Position numbers and translations under genes: made by a program
Notes under the pieces: generated by a model
What the model was told of the DNA's origin: nothing
The model's input: only the letters and a program-made list of their open reading frames with translations
Database searches by the model: none
Origin: Saccharopolyspora spinosa NRRL 18395
GTDB taxonomy: Bacteria; Actinomycetota; Actinomycetes; Mycobacteriales; Pseudonocardiaceae
Assembly: GCF_000194155.1 (NCBI RefSeq)
Contig: NZ_GL877883.1
Span: 196,572-260,571 of the forward strand
DNA length: 64,000 nt
Direction: 5' to 3'
Part shown: positions 23,693 through 33,099 of the stretch, one piece after another
How the letters are laid out: every line of letters begins with the position of its first letter
Numbering within the stretch: the first letter of the stretch is position 1

Positions 23693-25435
23693 CTACACGA
23701 CCGGTTCGACGATGCGCTCCCGCGCCTCCGGGGCCGCCGAGCGCTTCGCGTCGGCCGCCTGGTCGTCGGGCTGCGTCTGCGAATCCCGCTCCGCCTCGAC
23801 CCGCTTGGCGTACACCTCGACCTCGCGGGCCACGCGCGCGTCGTCCCAGCCGAGCACCTCGGCCATCAACCGCGCGACCGGTTCGGCGCATTCCACGCCG
23901 CGGTGCGCGTACTCGATCGAAATCCGGGTGCGCCGGGTCAGCACGTCCTCCAGGTGCAGCGCGCCTTCGTGGCTGCACGCGTAGACAACCTCGGCCTGCA
24001 GGTAGTTCGGCGCAGCCGGGATCGGCTTGAGCAGGTCGGGCCGCTCCTCGCCGAGGGCGAGCACGTCGTGGATCTCCGAGCCGTAGCGGTCCAGCAGGTG
24101 CCGGATGCGGTACGGGTGCAACCCGTGCGCGGCGGCCAACTGGTCGGCCTGGTTGATCAGCGCGTGATACCCGTCGGCGCCGAGCAGCGGCACCCGGTCG
24201 GTGATCGACGACGCCATCCGCCCGGTGATGTCCGGCGCGACGGCGTCCACGGCATCGGCCGCCATGACCCGGTACGTCGTGTACTTGCCGCCAGCGATCG
24301 CCACCAACCCGGGCGCGACCCGCGCGACCGCGTGTTCCCGGGACAGCTTCGAGGTTTCCTCGCTCTCCCCGGCCAGCAGCGGCCGCAGCCCCGCGTAAAC
24401 GCCTTCGATGTCGTTGTGGGTCAGCGGCGTCGCCAACACAGAGTTGACGTGCTCCAGCAGGTAGTCGATGTCCTTCTTGGTGGCCGCCGGATGCGCCAGG
24501 TCGAGGTGCCAGTCGGTGTCGGTGGTGCCGACGATCCAGTGGTTGCCCCACGGGATGACGAACAGCACCGACTTCTCGGTGCGCAGGATCATGCCCGACT
24601 CGGCCACGATGCGGTCGCGGGGCACCACGATGTGCACGCCCTTGCTGGACCGGACCCGGAAGCGCCCGCGCCCGCCGGAGAGCTTCTGCAGCTCGTCGGT
24701 CCACACCCCGGTCGCGTTGATCACGGCCTGCGCGCGGACCTCGACCTCTTCGCCGGACTCCACGTCGCGCACCCGGACCCCGGCGATCCGGTCGGCCTCC
24801 CGCAGGAAACCGGTGACCTGGGTGGACGTCGTGATCACGGCGCCGTAGCGGGCGGCGGTGCGGCCCACCATCATGGTGTGCCGCGCGTCGTCGGCCTGGG
24901 CGTCGTAGTAACGGATGCCGCCGATCATCGAGTTGCGCTTCAGCGCCGGCACCATCCGCAGCGCGCCAGCGCGCGTGAGGTGCTTCTGCCCCGGCACGGA
25001 CCGGGCGCCGCCCATCGTGTCGTAGAGGAACAGGCCCGCGGCGGTGTAGGGGCGCTCCCAGAACCGGTGGGTCAGCGGGTACAGGAACGGGACCGGCTTC
25101 ACGAGGTGCGGGGCGATCCGGGTAAGCATCAGCTCGCGTTCCCGGAGGGCCTCCCGGACCAGCGAGAGCTCCAACTGCTCCAGGTAGCGGAGTCCGCCGT
25201 GGAACAGCTTGCTGGAGCGGCTGGAAGTACCTGCCGCCAGGTCACGGGCCTCCACCAGCGCCACCCGCAGCCCCCGGGTGGCCGCGTCCAGCGCCGCACC
25301 CGCACCGACAACGCCGCCACCGATCACCACGACGTCGAACTCGTCCGAACCGAGCCGCCGCCAGTTCTCCGCCCGCTCGGCAGGCCCCAACGTGCCCTTC
25401 AACCGGTTCCCGGTTTCGATTTTGTCCCTGGACAC
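23693..25435 (-). CDS. glpD: Glycerol-3-phosphate dehydrogenase, FAD-dependent
   Basis: 580 residues from the GTG at 25435, chosen for the GAGGAGG site just upstream; the open frame continues far upstream without coding sense. It oxidises sn-glycerol-3-phosphate to dihydroxyacetone phosphate at the membrane. The FAD-binding motif is VVVIGGGVVGAGAALDAATRG (about 35-55), followed by the family's 'GTSSRSSKLFHGGLRYLEQ', 'GTTDTDWHLDL' and 'IAGGKYTTYR', then the C-terminal helical domain. It lies 92 bp downstream of the DeoR repressor gene and back-to-back with glpF-glpK, forming a complete glycerol-use set. Confidence 0.95.
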   Translation of the reverse strand: MSRDKIETGNRLKGTLGPAERAENWRRLGSDEFDVVVIGGGVVGAGAALDAATRGLRVALVEARDLAAGTSSRSSKLFHGGLRYLEQLELSLVREALRERELMLTRIAPHLVKPVPFLYPLTHRFWERPYTAAGLFLYDTMGGARSVPGQKHLTRAGALRMVPALKRNSMIGGIRYYDAQADDARHTMMVGRTAARYGAVITTSTQVTGFLREADRIAGVRVRDVESGEEVEVRAQAVINATGVWTDELQKLSGGRGRFRVRSSKGVHIVVPRDRIVAESGMILRTEKSVLFVIPWGNHWIVGTTDTDWHLDLAHPAATKKDIDYLLEHVNSVLATPLTHNDIEGVYAGLRPLLAGESEETSKLSREHAVARVAPGLVAIAGGKYTTYRVMAADAVDAVAPDITGRMASSITDRVPLLGADGYHALINQADQLAAAHGLHPYRIRHLLDRYGSEIHDVLALGEERPDLLKPIPAAPNYLQAEVVYACSHEGALHLEDVLTRRTRISIEYAHRGVECAEPVARLMAEVLGWDDARVAREVEVYAKRVEAERDSQTQPDDQAADAKRSAAPEARERIVEPVV

Positions 25436-25527
25436 CAGGCGTCCTCCTCGCTCGAATCGCGTCCCACCGTTGACCACCCCGCCGACGCGGAACCCGGACT
25501 CGGCGCCAGTCCGGACTGCGGTGGACA

Positions 25528-26355
25528 TCATGCCCGACCTGCACCCTTCGTGCTCAGTTCGGCACTCAGCGCATTTCCTGCCTGCTCGACCTGCGCGCCG
25601 CGGTCGCGCAGGACCTCGATATCGGCGCGCGTCGTCTGCGAATCCACGATCACGACGTCGAATTCCTCGACCGGAGCGACCGCGTGCAGCGCTCGCCTGC
25701 GGAACTTGGTGTGGTCGACGTAGAGCACCCGCCGCCGCGCCGAGGCCAGCATGGCCTTCTTGATCTGCACCATTTCCTGCTGCGGGTAGCAGCAGATTCC
25801 GTCGGTCACGGCGGAGACCGACATGATCGCCAGGTCTACACGCAGGTTCCGCAACGCGTCCAGGGCCATCCCGCCGACGAACGCGTCGGCCCACGGCAGG
25901 TAGTCGCCGCCCACGCAGATCAGGCTGATGCCCGCAACCCCGGCCAGTTCGCCGAACACCCCGCGGTGGTTGGTGACGACTGTCAACGGCGCGCGTTCCG
26001 GCAGCAGCCGGGCCAGGTACACGCCGGTCGTCGAATCGTCGAGCACCAGCGCCTGCCCCGGCTCGATCAGTTCCGCCGCAGCCCGGGCGATTTCTTCCTT
26101 CTCCCCGGTGTTGCGCTGCAAGCGGTATTCCGACGCGGCCTCGTAAAGCAGCGAAGAAGCCGCCGAAACAAAGCCTCGGTTGCGGTGCACCAGGCCCTGC
26201 GATTCGAGGTCGGCGAGATCCCGGTACACCGTCATCGCGCTGGCCCCGACGGTCTCGACGAGATCGTCGATCCGCATGTTGCCTTCCGCCATTACCAGCT
26301 CGGTGATCTTGCACCGCCGGTCCTGCTGCTTCCCCGACGGGCGTCGACCGGACAT
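25528..26355 (-). CDS. DeoR-family repressor of the glycerol regulon (GlpR-like)
   Basis: 275 residues starting at ATG 26355, preceded by GAGGTGG at good spacing; upstream in-frame codons at 26382 and 26442 have weaker sites. The DeoR helix-turn-helix is at about 12-60 ('MRIDDLVETVGASAMTVYRD'), and the DeoRC sensor domain follows with 'LVLDDSTTGVYLARLL', 'VVTNHRGVFGELAG' and 'YVDHTKFRRRAL'. DeoR proteins respond to phosphorylated sugars. The position between glpD and the divergent glpF-glpK implies control by glycerol-3-phosphate. Confidence 0.88.
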   Translation of the reverse strand: MSGRRPSGKQQDRRCKITELVMAEGNMRIDDLVETVGASAMTVYRDLADLESQGLVHRNRGFVSAASSLLYEAASEYRLQRNTGEKEEIARAAAELIEPGQALVLDDSTTGVYLARLLPERAPLTVVTNHRGVFGELAGVAGISLICVGGDYLPWADAFVGGMALDALRNLRVDLAIMSVSAVTDGICCYPQQEMVQIKKAMLASARRRVLYVDHTKFRRRALHAVAPVEEFDVVIVDSQTTRADIEVLRDRGAQVEQAGNALSAELSTKGAGRA

Positions 26356-26433
26356 CGTCGTCCACCTCAAATCCCTGGTCATCGCGCCTGGGAGGGCTCC
26401 CGCACGGTTCGGCGCGGCCCGAAGCCACCCCGT

Positions 26434-26466
26434 TATCATCACCTAATCTGATAGAAACACCATCAG
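26434..26466. promoter_or_regulatory. Possible DeoR operator in the glp divergent region
   Basis: Two overlapping small palindromes: TATCA/TGATA (26434-26453) and CTGAT/ATCAG (26448-26466), in an AT-richer patch of the 423-bp region between the repressor and glpF. TTTGTTTTCACAATTTTAG follows at about 26483-26501. The remainder up to 26778 shows no gene. The assignment is by position only. Confidence 0.35.
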
Positions 26467-26778
26467 GATCGTCACGCAACGTTTGTTTTCACAATTTTAG
26501 TGTGCCCTGCCGTGCGCAACGATGCCTGGGGTACGCCCGCACCGCAGGCTGCTCGCCAGGCCCGCGCCACCCGCCAATCGAGATCACCGATCACGGTCCG
26601 GGCCCCGCTACTACCAGCCGATACGCGCGACTAGGCGGTACAGACCAACCTGTTGCCTACGAGTGGCGGCATGCATGGACACGTGTTGCTATGCGGCAGT
26701 ACCGTCCCGACTCACTCCATCTCGGACAGCCATGAAACCCGCCTGTGCCAACGGCGGCATCAAGAGGGGAACGGCAGA

Positions 26779-27525
26779 ATGAGTCTTGGTGAGGTCTTCC
26801 TCTGGGAGATGATGGGGACGGCAATACTTACCCTGTTAGGTTGCGGCGTCGTAGCGAACACCGTGCTGCGCAAGAACCGCGGCTACGAAGGCGGTTTCCT
26901 GCTCGTCAACTTCGGTTGGGGTTTCGCGGTTTTCGCGGGCGCGAGCGTTGCGGCGCCGTCCAACGCACACATCAACCCGGCGGTGACACTCGGGCTCGCG
27001 GTCAACGGCCAAGTCCCGTGGTCGGAAGTTCCCGTCTACATCATCGCGCAGCTCGTCGGTGGCACGCTGGGCGCGATTCTCTGCTGGGCCGCCTACAAGC
27101 TCCAGTTCGACACCCACGACGCCCCGGCGAACACCCTCGGCGTTTTCGCCACCAGCCCGACTGTGCCGAACGCGCCGTGGAACCTGATCACCGAGATCAT
27201 CGGCACGTTCCTGCTGGTCTTCTGGATCATCCTCAGCCCACAGGCTGGTGTCGGCGAAACGCCCGGCGTGCCGTCGTTCGGCAACGCGGCGCTCGGTTAC
27301 GCCGCAGTCGCCTTCATCGTGATCGGCATCGGAAACTCGCTCGGCGGACCGACCGGGTACGCCATCAACCCCGCACGCGACCTCGGGCCGCGCATCGCAT
27401 ACGCCATCCTGCCGATCCGCGGCAAGGGCTCCGCCGACTGGGGCTACTCCTGGATTCCGATCGCCGGCCCGATCATCGGTGGCGTGCTGGCCGGCCTGCT
27501 GGCGCTGGCACTGCCCATCAACTGA
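26779..27525 (+). CDS. glpF: Glycerol uptake facilitator (aquaglyceroporin)
   Basis: 248 residues from ATG 26779, with GAGGGGAA upstream. Six membrane helices and two half-helices carry the paired NPA motifs: HINPAVTLG (NPA at 66-68) and [10 protein letters not shown] (NPA at 197-199). The Asp after the second NPA-Arg marks glycerol-conducting channels as opposed to pure water channels. It lets glycerol diffuse into the cell for phosphorylation by GlpK, whose gene starts 32 bp downstream. Confidence 0.94.
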   Translation: MSLGEVFLWEMMGTAILTLLGCGVVANTVLRKNRGYEGGFLLVNFGWGFAVFAGASVAAPSNAHINPAVTLGLAVNGQVPWSEVPVYIIAQLVGGTLGAILCWAAYKLQFDTHDAPANTLGVFATSPTVPNAPWNLITEIIGTFLLVFWIILSPQAGVGETPGVPSFGNAALGYAAVAFIVIGIGNSLGGPTGYAINPARDLGPRIAYAILPIRGKGSADWGYSWIPIAGPIIGGVLAGLLALALPIN

Positions 27526-27557
27526 CCCAACATCACACTCAGGAAGGCAGGACGAAA

Positions 27558-29060
27558 ATGGCCTCGTACGTCGCCGCCATCGATCAGGGCACCACGTCGA
27601 CGCGGTGCATGATCTTCGACCACTCCGGCCGAGTCGTGACCGTCGATCAGATGGAGCACCGGCAGATCTTCCCCAAAGCCGGCTGGGTCGAGCACGATCC
27701 GAACGAGATCTGGCAGAACACCCGGCAGGTCTGCGCGGGCGCGCTGGCCAAGGCCGACCTGGCGTCCTCGGACATCGCAGCCTGCGGCATCACCAACCAG
27801 CGGGAAACCACCGTGGTTTGGGAGAAGGCCACAGGCAAGCCGGTCTACAACGCGATCGTCTGGCAGGACACCCGCACCGACGAGATCGTCAACTCGCTGG
27901 CGGGCGAAGGCGGCCAGAACCGGTACCAGAGAAAGACCGGCCTTCCGCTGGCGACCTACTTCTCCGGCCCCAAGGTGAAGTGGATCCTGGACAATGTGGA
28001 CGGTGCCCGGGAGCGCGCCGAGAAGGGCGATCTGCTGTTCGGCAACATGGACACCTGGGTGCTGTGGAACAGCACCGGTGGCCCGGACGGCGGCCTGCAC
28101 ATCACCGACCCGACGAACGCCTCCCGAACGTTGCTGATGGACCTGGAGCGGCTCGAATGGGACGCCGGCATCTGCGCCGAGATCGGGGTGCCAACGGCGA
28201 TGCTGCCGGAGATCCGGTCCTCGTCGGAGGTGTACGGGAAGGTCCGGGAACGCGGTGTGTTCGCGGGAATCCCGATCGCCGGCATCCTCGGCGACCAGCA
28301 GGCCGCCACCTTCGGGCAGGCCTGCCTGTCGCCCGGTGAGGCCAAGAACACCTACGGCACCGGCAACTTCGTGCTGCTCAACACCGGGACCGAGCGGGTG
28401 ATCAGTGAGAACGGGCTGCTGACCACGGTCGGCTACAAGATCGGCAGCAACGACACGGTGTACTGCCTGGAGGGTTCCATCGCGGTCACCGGGTCGCTGG
28501 TGCAGTGGCTGCGGGACAACCTCGGCATCATCGCCACCGCCCCGGAGATCGAACAGCTCGCCCGCAGCGTCGACGACAACGGTGGCGCGTACTTCGTGCC
28601 CGCTTTCTCCGGGTTGTTCGCCCCGCACTGGCGCTCCGACGCACGCGGCGCGATCGTCGGCCTGACCCGGTACGTCAACCGCGGCCACCTGGCCCGCGCG
28701 GTGCTGGAGGCCACGGCGTTCCAGACCCGCGAGGTGATCGAGGCCATGAACGCCGACTCCGGCGTGCCGTTGAAGTCGCTGAAGGTGGACGGCGGCATGG
28801 TGGTCAACGAGCTGCTGATGCAGTTCCAGGCGGACATCCTCGGCGTCCCAGTGATCCGCCCGGTGGTCGCCGAGACCACCGCGCTCGGCGCGGCCTACGC
28901 GGCGGGCCTCGCGGTCGGCTTCTGGGCCAGTGAGGAGGACATCCGCTCGAACTGGGCCAAGGACAAGCAGTGGGATCCGCAGATGCCGACGGAGCTCCGC
29001 GAAAAGCAGTACCACCAGTGGCAGAAAGCCGTTACGAAGACCTTCGACTGGGTCGAGTGA
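27558..29060 (+). CDS. glpK: Glycerol kinase
   Basis: 500 residues, full family length, from ATG 27558 after AGGAAGG. It phosphorylates glycerol to sn-glycerol-3-phosphate with ATP. The FGGY fold is complete: '[15 protein letters not shown]' (N-terminal phosphate loop), '[11 protein letters not shown]', '[10 protein letters not shown]', '[13 protein letters not shown]', '[14 protein letters not shown]', '[13 protein letters not shown]' and '[15 protein letters not shown]'. The end of the gene and its 3' flank have been partly duplicated downstream (29344 onward). Confidence 0.96.
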   Translation: MASYVAAIDQGTTSTRCMIFDHSGRVVTVDQMEHRQIFPKAGWVEHDPNEIWQNTRQVCAGALAKADLASSDIAACGITNQRETTVVWEKATGKPVYNAIVWQDTRTDEIVNSLAGEGGQNRYQRKTGLPLATYFSGPKVKWILDNVDGARERAEKGDLLFGNMDTWVLWNSTGGPDGGLHITDPTNASRTLLMDLERLEWDAGICAEIGVPTAMLPEIRSSSEVYGKVRERGVFAGIPIAGILGDQQAATFGQACLSPGEAKNTYGTGNFVLLNTGTERVISENGLLTTVGYKIGSNDTVYCLEGSIAVTGSLVQWLRDNLGIIATAPEIEQLARSVDDNGGAYFVPAFSGLFAPHWRSDARGAIVGLTRYVNRGHLARAVLEATAFQTREVIEAMNADSGVPLKSLKVDGGMVVNELLMQFQADILGVPVIRPVVAETTALGAAYAAGLAVGFWASEEDIRSNWAKDKQWDPQMPTELREKQYHQWQKAVTKTFDWVE

Positions 29061-29190
29061 GGGTATCCGTCCACACTGGACAGCAGGAGCTACTGGCGGG
29101 CGGCGCAACCCGGATCTTGGAACCATTCTCGCGGGGCTGCGCCACCTTTCGCCGTCGCCGTTCTTGCGGCGGATCAGCCACACCTGCCAG
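29043..29190 (+). repeat. glpK 3' end and flank, copy 1 of an imperfect duplication
   Basis: It starts in the last codons of glpK (TTCGACTGGGTCGAGTGA) and runs through 'ATCCGTCCACACTGGACA', a degenerate hairpin (GGCGGCGCAACCC with GGGCTGCGCCACC), and 'CTTTCGCCGTC'. The same order recurs about 301 bp further on. Confidence 0.7.
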
Positions 29191-29283
29191 CCGAGAACGC
29201 GCGATGTTGACTCCGACATCTTCGAGCGCATCGAGCAAGACGTCACGTCGCGCTCCGTCTGACGACCATTTCCGAACGTATCG

Positions 29284-29318
29284 AGCGCCCGCCCGACAAC
29301 ACCTGCCGGGTGGGCGCT
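29284..29318 (+). terminator. Terminator-like hairpin between the duplicated glpK flanks
   Basis: AGCGCCCGCCCG (29284-29295) pairs with CGGGTGGGCGCT (29307-29318), one G-T type mismatch, 11-nt loop. It is probably the real end of the glpF-glpK transcript. Confidence 0.6.
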
Positions 29319-29343
29319 GGGGGACCTTCGGAAACTCAGTCGT

Positions 29344-29490
29344 TCGACGGGTCGAGTGAAACATCCGTCCACACTGGACATGGATATCGACCGGCAGGCG
29401 GCGCAACCCGCGTCTCAGACCATTCTCGAGGGGTTGCGCCGCCTTTCACCGTCGGTGCTCTTGCGGCAGACCAGCGGCACCCGCCGACCA
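29344..29490 (+). repeat. glpK 3' end and flank, copy 2
   Basis: TTCGACGGGTCGAGTGA, then 'ATCCGTCCACACTGGACA', then a perfect hairpin: GGCGGCGCAACCC (29397-29409) with GGGTTGCGCCGCC (29431-29443), then 'CTTTCACCGTCGGTGCTCTT'. It matches 29043-29190 in order and spacing with scattered changes. From here to 29841 no gene is supported. Confidence 0.7.
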
Positions 29491-29841
29491 GCCCGCGCCT
29501 CGAAGACCACACCCGCGAACTGCGCGACGTTGACGAGTTCGGCACCCGGAGAGCTGCGGCGGCTGGCCAACCTAGGGGTGCTGACCAAACGCCGCAGCCC
29601 ACGGACCAGCCATCGACCTGCGAAATCGGCGACTGGGTTTCGGGACGCGAACGTCACTCGCGTGCGTCCACTCTAAACACGACTGCGTTTCAGCCAAATG
29701 CCGTTTGGCCTATGCCACCCCTTCGAGCGAATGAAGGCATCGACCACCACGCGTCATCGACCGGCTACTCCCGCGGCACGGACGAACTGGCCCGAACTAC
29801 CCCACGACTCGCGCCGTCGATACGCCTTGTTCCATTCGGCG

Positions 29842-30294
29842 TCAGGGGACGACCTGGACCTCGTCGCCTGGGTTCAGGGTGTCGAAGAACCGCTTCGCCG
29901 CCGTCGTGGACAGGTGCACGCAGCCGTTGGACTGGGCTCGCAGGCTGCCCTCGTGGAAGGCGACGCCGGTGTTGGTGAAGAACACCGAATTCGGCATCGG
30001 CGCATTGTTGAACTCGCTGCTGCGGTGGTCGGCGTCCTTCCACTGCACCCGGAAGACACCGGCCGGGGTCTCCGATCCCGGCTTGCCGCTGGTGATCGGG
30101 ACCGGGCCATAGCTGGTGGTCCCGTTGCCCTGGAGCCAGGCCTGCTTGGTCGACAGGCTCACGCACGCCTTGGCTCTCGCCCGGCACGGACTCGGACTGC
30201 CACCCGTGGCCTGCGCGGTGACAACTCCGCTTGCGAGCACACCGCCTGCGACCAGGGCCGCCACGGTGAGCGCCGACGCTTTCCTGATGCCCAT
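29842..30294 (-). CDS. Secreted L,D-transpeptidase (YkuD family)
   Basis: 150 residues with a signal peptide (about 1-30), followed directly by a compact YkuD domain. It forms 3-3 cross-links in peptidoglycan or anchors proteins to it. The catalytic motif is VAFHEGS (His114) with QSNGCVHLS (Cys125). The residue after GCV is His where Arg or Asn is more usual. A glycine-rich 'PITSGKPGSETPAGVFRVQW' strand is typical of the family. There is no Ig-like or LysM domain, so it is one of the short forms. Confidence 0.88.
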   Translation of the reverse strand: MGIRKASALTVAALVAGGVLASGVVTAQATGGSPSPCRARAKACVSLSTKQAWLQGNGTTSYGPVPITSGKPGSETPAGVFRVQWKDADHRSSEFNNAPMPNSVFFTNTGVAFHEGSLRAQSNGCVHLSTTAAKRFFDTLNPGDEVQVVP

Positions 30295-30772
30295 CTTCTC
30301 CTCATGCCTTCACGCATCGCTTTGCATCCCCGGCGATGCCACACGCCGATGTAGCGCCCGATCCGCGAACGGGTCGCGCCACGCCCGAGCGGGCAGCCCA
30401 GGGGGAACATGCGGTTTCTCTCGGTTGCCTTTATGCACTGGGGAAAAACATCGAATCGACATTGAGTGACCAACGCCACTCCCAGCACTCGCACGGCGGG
30501 ATTCGCACAGTACACGGCCGCGCACCCGAAGTGACCGAACCGCGTTCGCTCCCCCACGGGCACCCTGGCTCAAACCGTTCTCGAATCGACGGAAGGGAAC
30601 GCCGCCACTTTTCGTCGATCAAAGCAGGCAGGGCGCCTTCGGATTGATCAACTCGGGCCCGTTTCTACGGATGACTGCTTCAACCTTCCGGATTCCGATG
30701 ATTTGTCCGATTCGAGGCGGGGTCGGCTTGTTCGGGTTCCGCCCGGATCGGCACGCGTGGAAAGCGAGTGGG
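30295..30772. other. Divergent intergenic region without a recognisable gene
   Basis: About 480 bp between the L,D-transpeptidase and the lipoprotein. No frame resembles a known protein. It should contain the promoters of both divergent genes; no clear -10/-35 pair could be chosen. Confidence 0.4.
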
Positions 30773-31174
30773 ATGAGGACCGGGAAAGCGGCTGCTGCGC
30801 TGTTGTTGTCGGGAACCCTCGTGGGCGGAGTCTCCGCATGCGGCTCAGGCGATCCAGCGGAAGGGCCCGCGGCCATCGCCACGGAGTCGAAGATCGAGGC
30901 TCCGCATGCTTCCGATATCACTGATGGCTGGGAATACCAGCCCACCTGGGTACCCGGCCTGCAGCCGCTGGTCTCCGGCGGAGACGGCGGCGTCGCCTAC
31001 GGCTGGGCCGACGGCGACAGCGACGAGGACCCGTCGACCCCGGTCGCGGTCACCATGCAGAGCAGTAAGCCGCTGCCCGTGGGCAACCGGATCCCGGACA
31101 CGGTGGTCGGCGGGGTCAGCGTTTTCGCGCTGGATTCCGGCCATGACACCACTCATCTCGCGGTCGTCATTTAG
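30773..31174 (+). CDS. Putative lipoprotein of unknown function
   Basis: 133 residues from ATG 30773. The signal peptide ends in a lipobox VSAC (Cys23), followed by a Gly/Ser/Asp-rich spacer and a short domain containing 'DGWEYQPTWVPGLQPLVSGG' and 'VAYGWADGDSDED'. No family is recognised. It is expected on the outer membrane face. The stop overlaps the 3' end of the convergent arginase-like relic by 8 bp. Confidence 0.65.
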   Translation: MRTGKAAAALLLSGTLVGGVSACGSGDPAEGPAAIATESKIEAPHASDITDGWEYQPTWVPGLQPLVSGGDGGVAYGWADGDSDEDPSTPVAVTMQSSKPLPVGNRIPDTVVGGVSVFALDSGHDTTHLAVVI

Positions 31175-32149
31175 GAGTGCTGAGCGGCCGAGTACCTCGG
31201 CTTGACGTTGTGGCCGGGTGGTGCCTGCCGAATCGCACCACCCGGCTCATGGCACCGCCGCGCGCCGGCCGAGGGGCGACTCGTCGCGGCATGGCGGTGT
31301 GGCATTTCCGGCTTCGGGAAGTCCGGCGGTCGTTCTCCAGGATCACCGGACTTGGCGGGGCACCGCCGGTCGCGCCGGACGAAATCGATGCTGTCCTGGC
31401 AGCTCGACTAGCGCGGAGCGTTGCTACCGCCAGCAGGTCAGCCAGCACTCGTGATCTGGCTTCGCCGTTGTCCTCACCGGGGTGCCAGGTGCACGCGATG
31501 TCGAATGCCCGGACTCTCCCGGTGGCCAGGATTCGACGGACTGCGTCGAGCACCGCCGAGTAGCTCGGCCCTCCCGCGACCGGGAAGCTCATGCCGGGCA
31601 GGTCGGCGGCGTTGATCACGTCCAGGTCTAGGTGCAGGACGAGCGGCCCGTCCCGGAGGATCGCCTCGGAGAGCTGGCCACCTCGCACCGGACGATCAGC
31701 GTCGATCTCAGCGGTCGCCAGGTACTCGGCCTCGGACTGTTCGAGGTCCCGGGCGTCCACCAGCAGTGCCCGGCCTCCCGGCAGCGGGCGGAGCCCGAGC
31801 CGGTCCGCGATCAGCTCGGGGCGGTAGCCGACCGCGATCCGCAACGGCATTCCGCCCACGTAACCGGATTCCGTGGTCTTCAGGGTCTGCACGTCGCCGT
31901 GCGCGTCGAACCAGACGATCAACGCATCGGTTCCCATCCGCTTGCAGCCCGGCAAGAACGGCGAGGAACCATGCAGTCCCCGGACACCACGGTCGGAACC
32001 TCACCTCGGTCGACGGCACGAGCTACCTCGTCCGCGACGCCGGGGTACAGGACGCCGAGGCGCTGCCACACGTCGCCGTCGGGCGGCAGCGGAAGACCGG
32101 GCTCCGGCAGTCGCTCATCGACGTGGTAAGGCACCGAAAGAATCGACAT
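31167..32149 (-). pseudogene. Arginase/agmatinase-family hydrolase, frameshifted
   Basis: The start (ATG 32149: MSILSVPYHVDERLPEPGLP) and the first metal-site block 'VVSGDC' read in one frame. 'FLAVLAGLQADG' reads in a second. 'GTDALIVWFDAHGDVQT' and the rest ('LVLHLDLDVINAADLPG', 'FDIACTWHPGEDN') read in a third. Two small indels at about 31985 and 31945 would restore one protein of the ureohydrolase family, whose Asp/His residues bind two Mn ions. The tail after 'LADLLAVATL' runs on past any normal end. As it stands, no full enzyme can be made. Confidence 0.8.
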
Positions 32150-32203
32150 GGCCCGAGATTAAGGGGTCTCGGGTAACATCGGCGACCGGTTTTCCGGGCA
32201 GTA

Positions 32204-33037
32204 TCAACGGAAGTCGTCGGCGTGGTCGACGGCCCACTGGGTGAAGGTGCGCGCGGGACGCCCGGTCACCTGCTCGACCGTCCGCACCGGCACGTCCGGG
32301 TTCTGCAAGCTCCGCTGCCGGTAGGAGAGCAGCGAGTCTGCGATGCCCGCCGGAACGCCGTCGGCGACCCAACGGGCACGGGTTTGCTCAGGAGCCTCCT
32401 CCGCAAGCTTGATCTCCCGGCCGATCGCGGCGCCGATCGCCTGCACCTGCTCGCCCACCGTGATGGATTCCGGCCCGTTCAGCGGGTAGGCCACCCCGGC
32501 GTGTCCCTCCTCCAGCAGGGCGGTCACCGCCACTGCCGCGATGTCGTCCTCGTGGATCGGCGTCTGCCGCGCTTCGGAGTACGGCTCTCGGACGACGCCT
32601 TCGGCGCGGATCGATTCGGCCCAGGCCAAGGTGTTCGTCGAGAACGGGCCGGGCCGGAGGTAGGTCCACTCGAAGCCGCCCGCCGCCACCGCCTCTTCGA
32701 GCACGCGGTGTCGCTCGCCGATCGGGTTGCTGTCGGTGAACTCTACCGACTTCGAGGACAGCAGCACGATACGTCGGACGCCGGCCGCTTTCGCCTGCTC
32801 GACGAACGTCCCGACGCCTTCGGGCACCGGGAACAGGAAGACACGGTCGACCCCGGCGAGCGCCGTCGCCAGCACATCCGGCTCGGTGAGGCCGCCACCG
32901 ACGACCTCGACACCGCCGGGCAGCTCGGCCGTTTCCGGCCGCCTGGTCAGCGCCCGCACCGGCGCTCCGGCCGCCAGCAGACGATCGACCACACAACGCC
33001 CTACGTTCCCGGTCGCGCCGCTCACCAACACGGTCAT
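32204..33037 (-). CDS. NmrA-like NAD(P)-binding protein
   Basis: 277-residue atypical short-chain dehydrogenase fold. The dinucleotide motif is VSGATGNVGRCVVDRLLAAG (5-24). It continues with 'RIVLLSSKSVEF', 'WTYLRPGPFSTN' and 'EDDIAAVAVTALLEEG', as in NmrA/azoreductase-like proteins that sense or reduce small molecules. It lacks the canonical Tyr-x3-Lys pair of classical SDRs. It stands 62 bp downstream of the aldo/keto reductase gene on the same strand, but a link to sugar breakdown is not evident. Confidence 0.85.
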   Translation of the reverse strand: MTVLVSGATGNVGRCVVDRLLAAGAPVRALTRRPETAELPGGVEVVGGGLTEPDVLATALAGVDRVFLFPVPEGVGTFVEQAKAAGVRRIVLLSSKSVEFTDSNPIGERHRVLEEAVAAGGFEWTYLRPGPFSTNTLAWAESIRAEGVVREPYSEARQTPIHEDDIAAVAVTALLEEGHAGVAYPLNGPESITVGEQVQAIGAAIGREIKLAEEAPEQTRARWVADGVPAGIADSLLSYRQRSLQNPDVPVRTVEQVTGRPARTFTQWAVDHADDFR

Positions 33038-33099
33038 GGAGAATCTCCTCAGCTCACTGGATGATCACATCCACGCTAGGACCTCCAGCGCACTCGAAG

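Noticed and set aside
23693-26479. A single 928-codon open frame spanning glpD and the DeoR region
   Set aside because: Only the part from GTG 25435 reads as GlpD and it has its own GAGGAGG site; the upstream part is antiphase shadow of the DeoR repressor gene.
27444-29381. 645-codon minus-strand open frame opposite glpF-glpK
   Set aside because: High-GC shadow of glpK; composition is Arg/Gly/Asp-rich without any family resemblance.
29061-29841. Several short open frames between glpK and the L,D-transpeptidase
   Set aside because: They translate the duplicated flanks and hairpins; none has a plausible start, ribosome binding site or domain.
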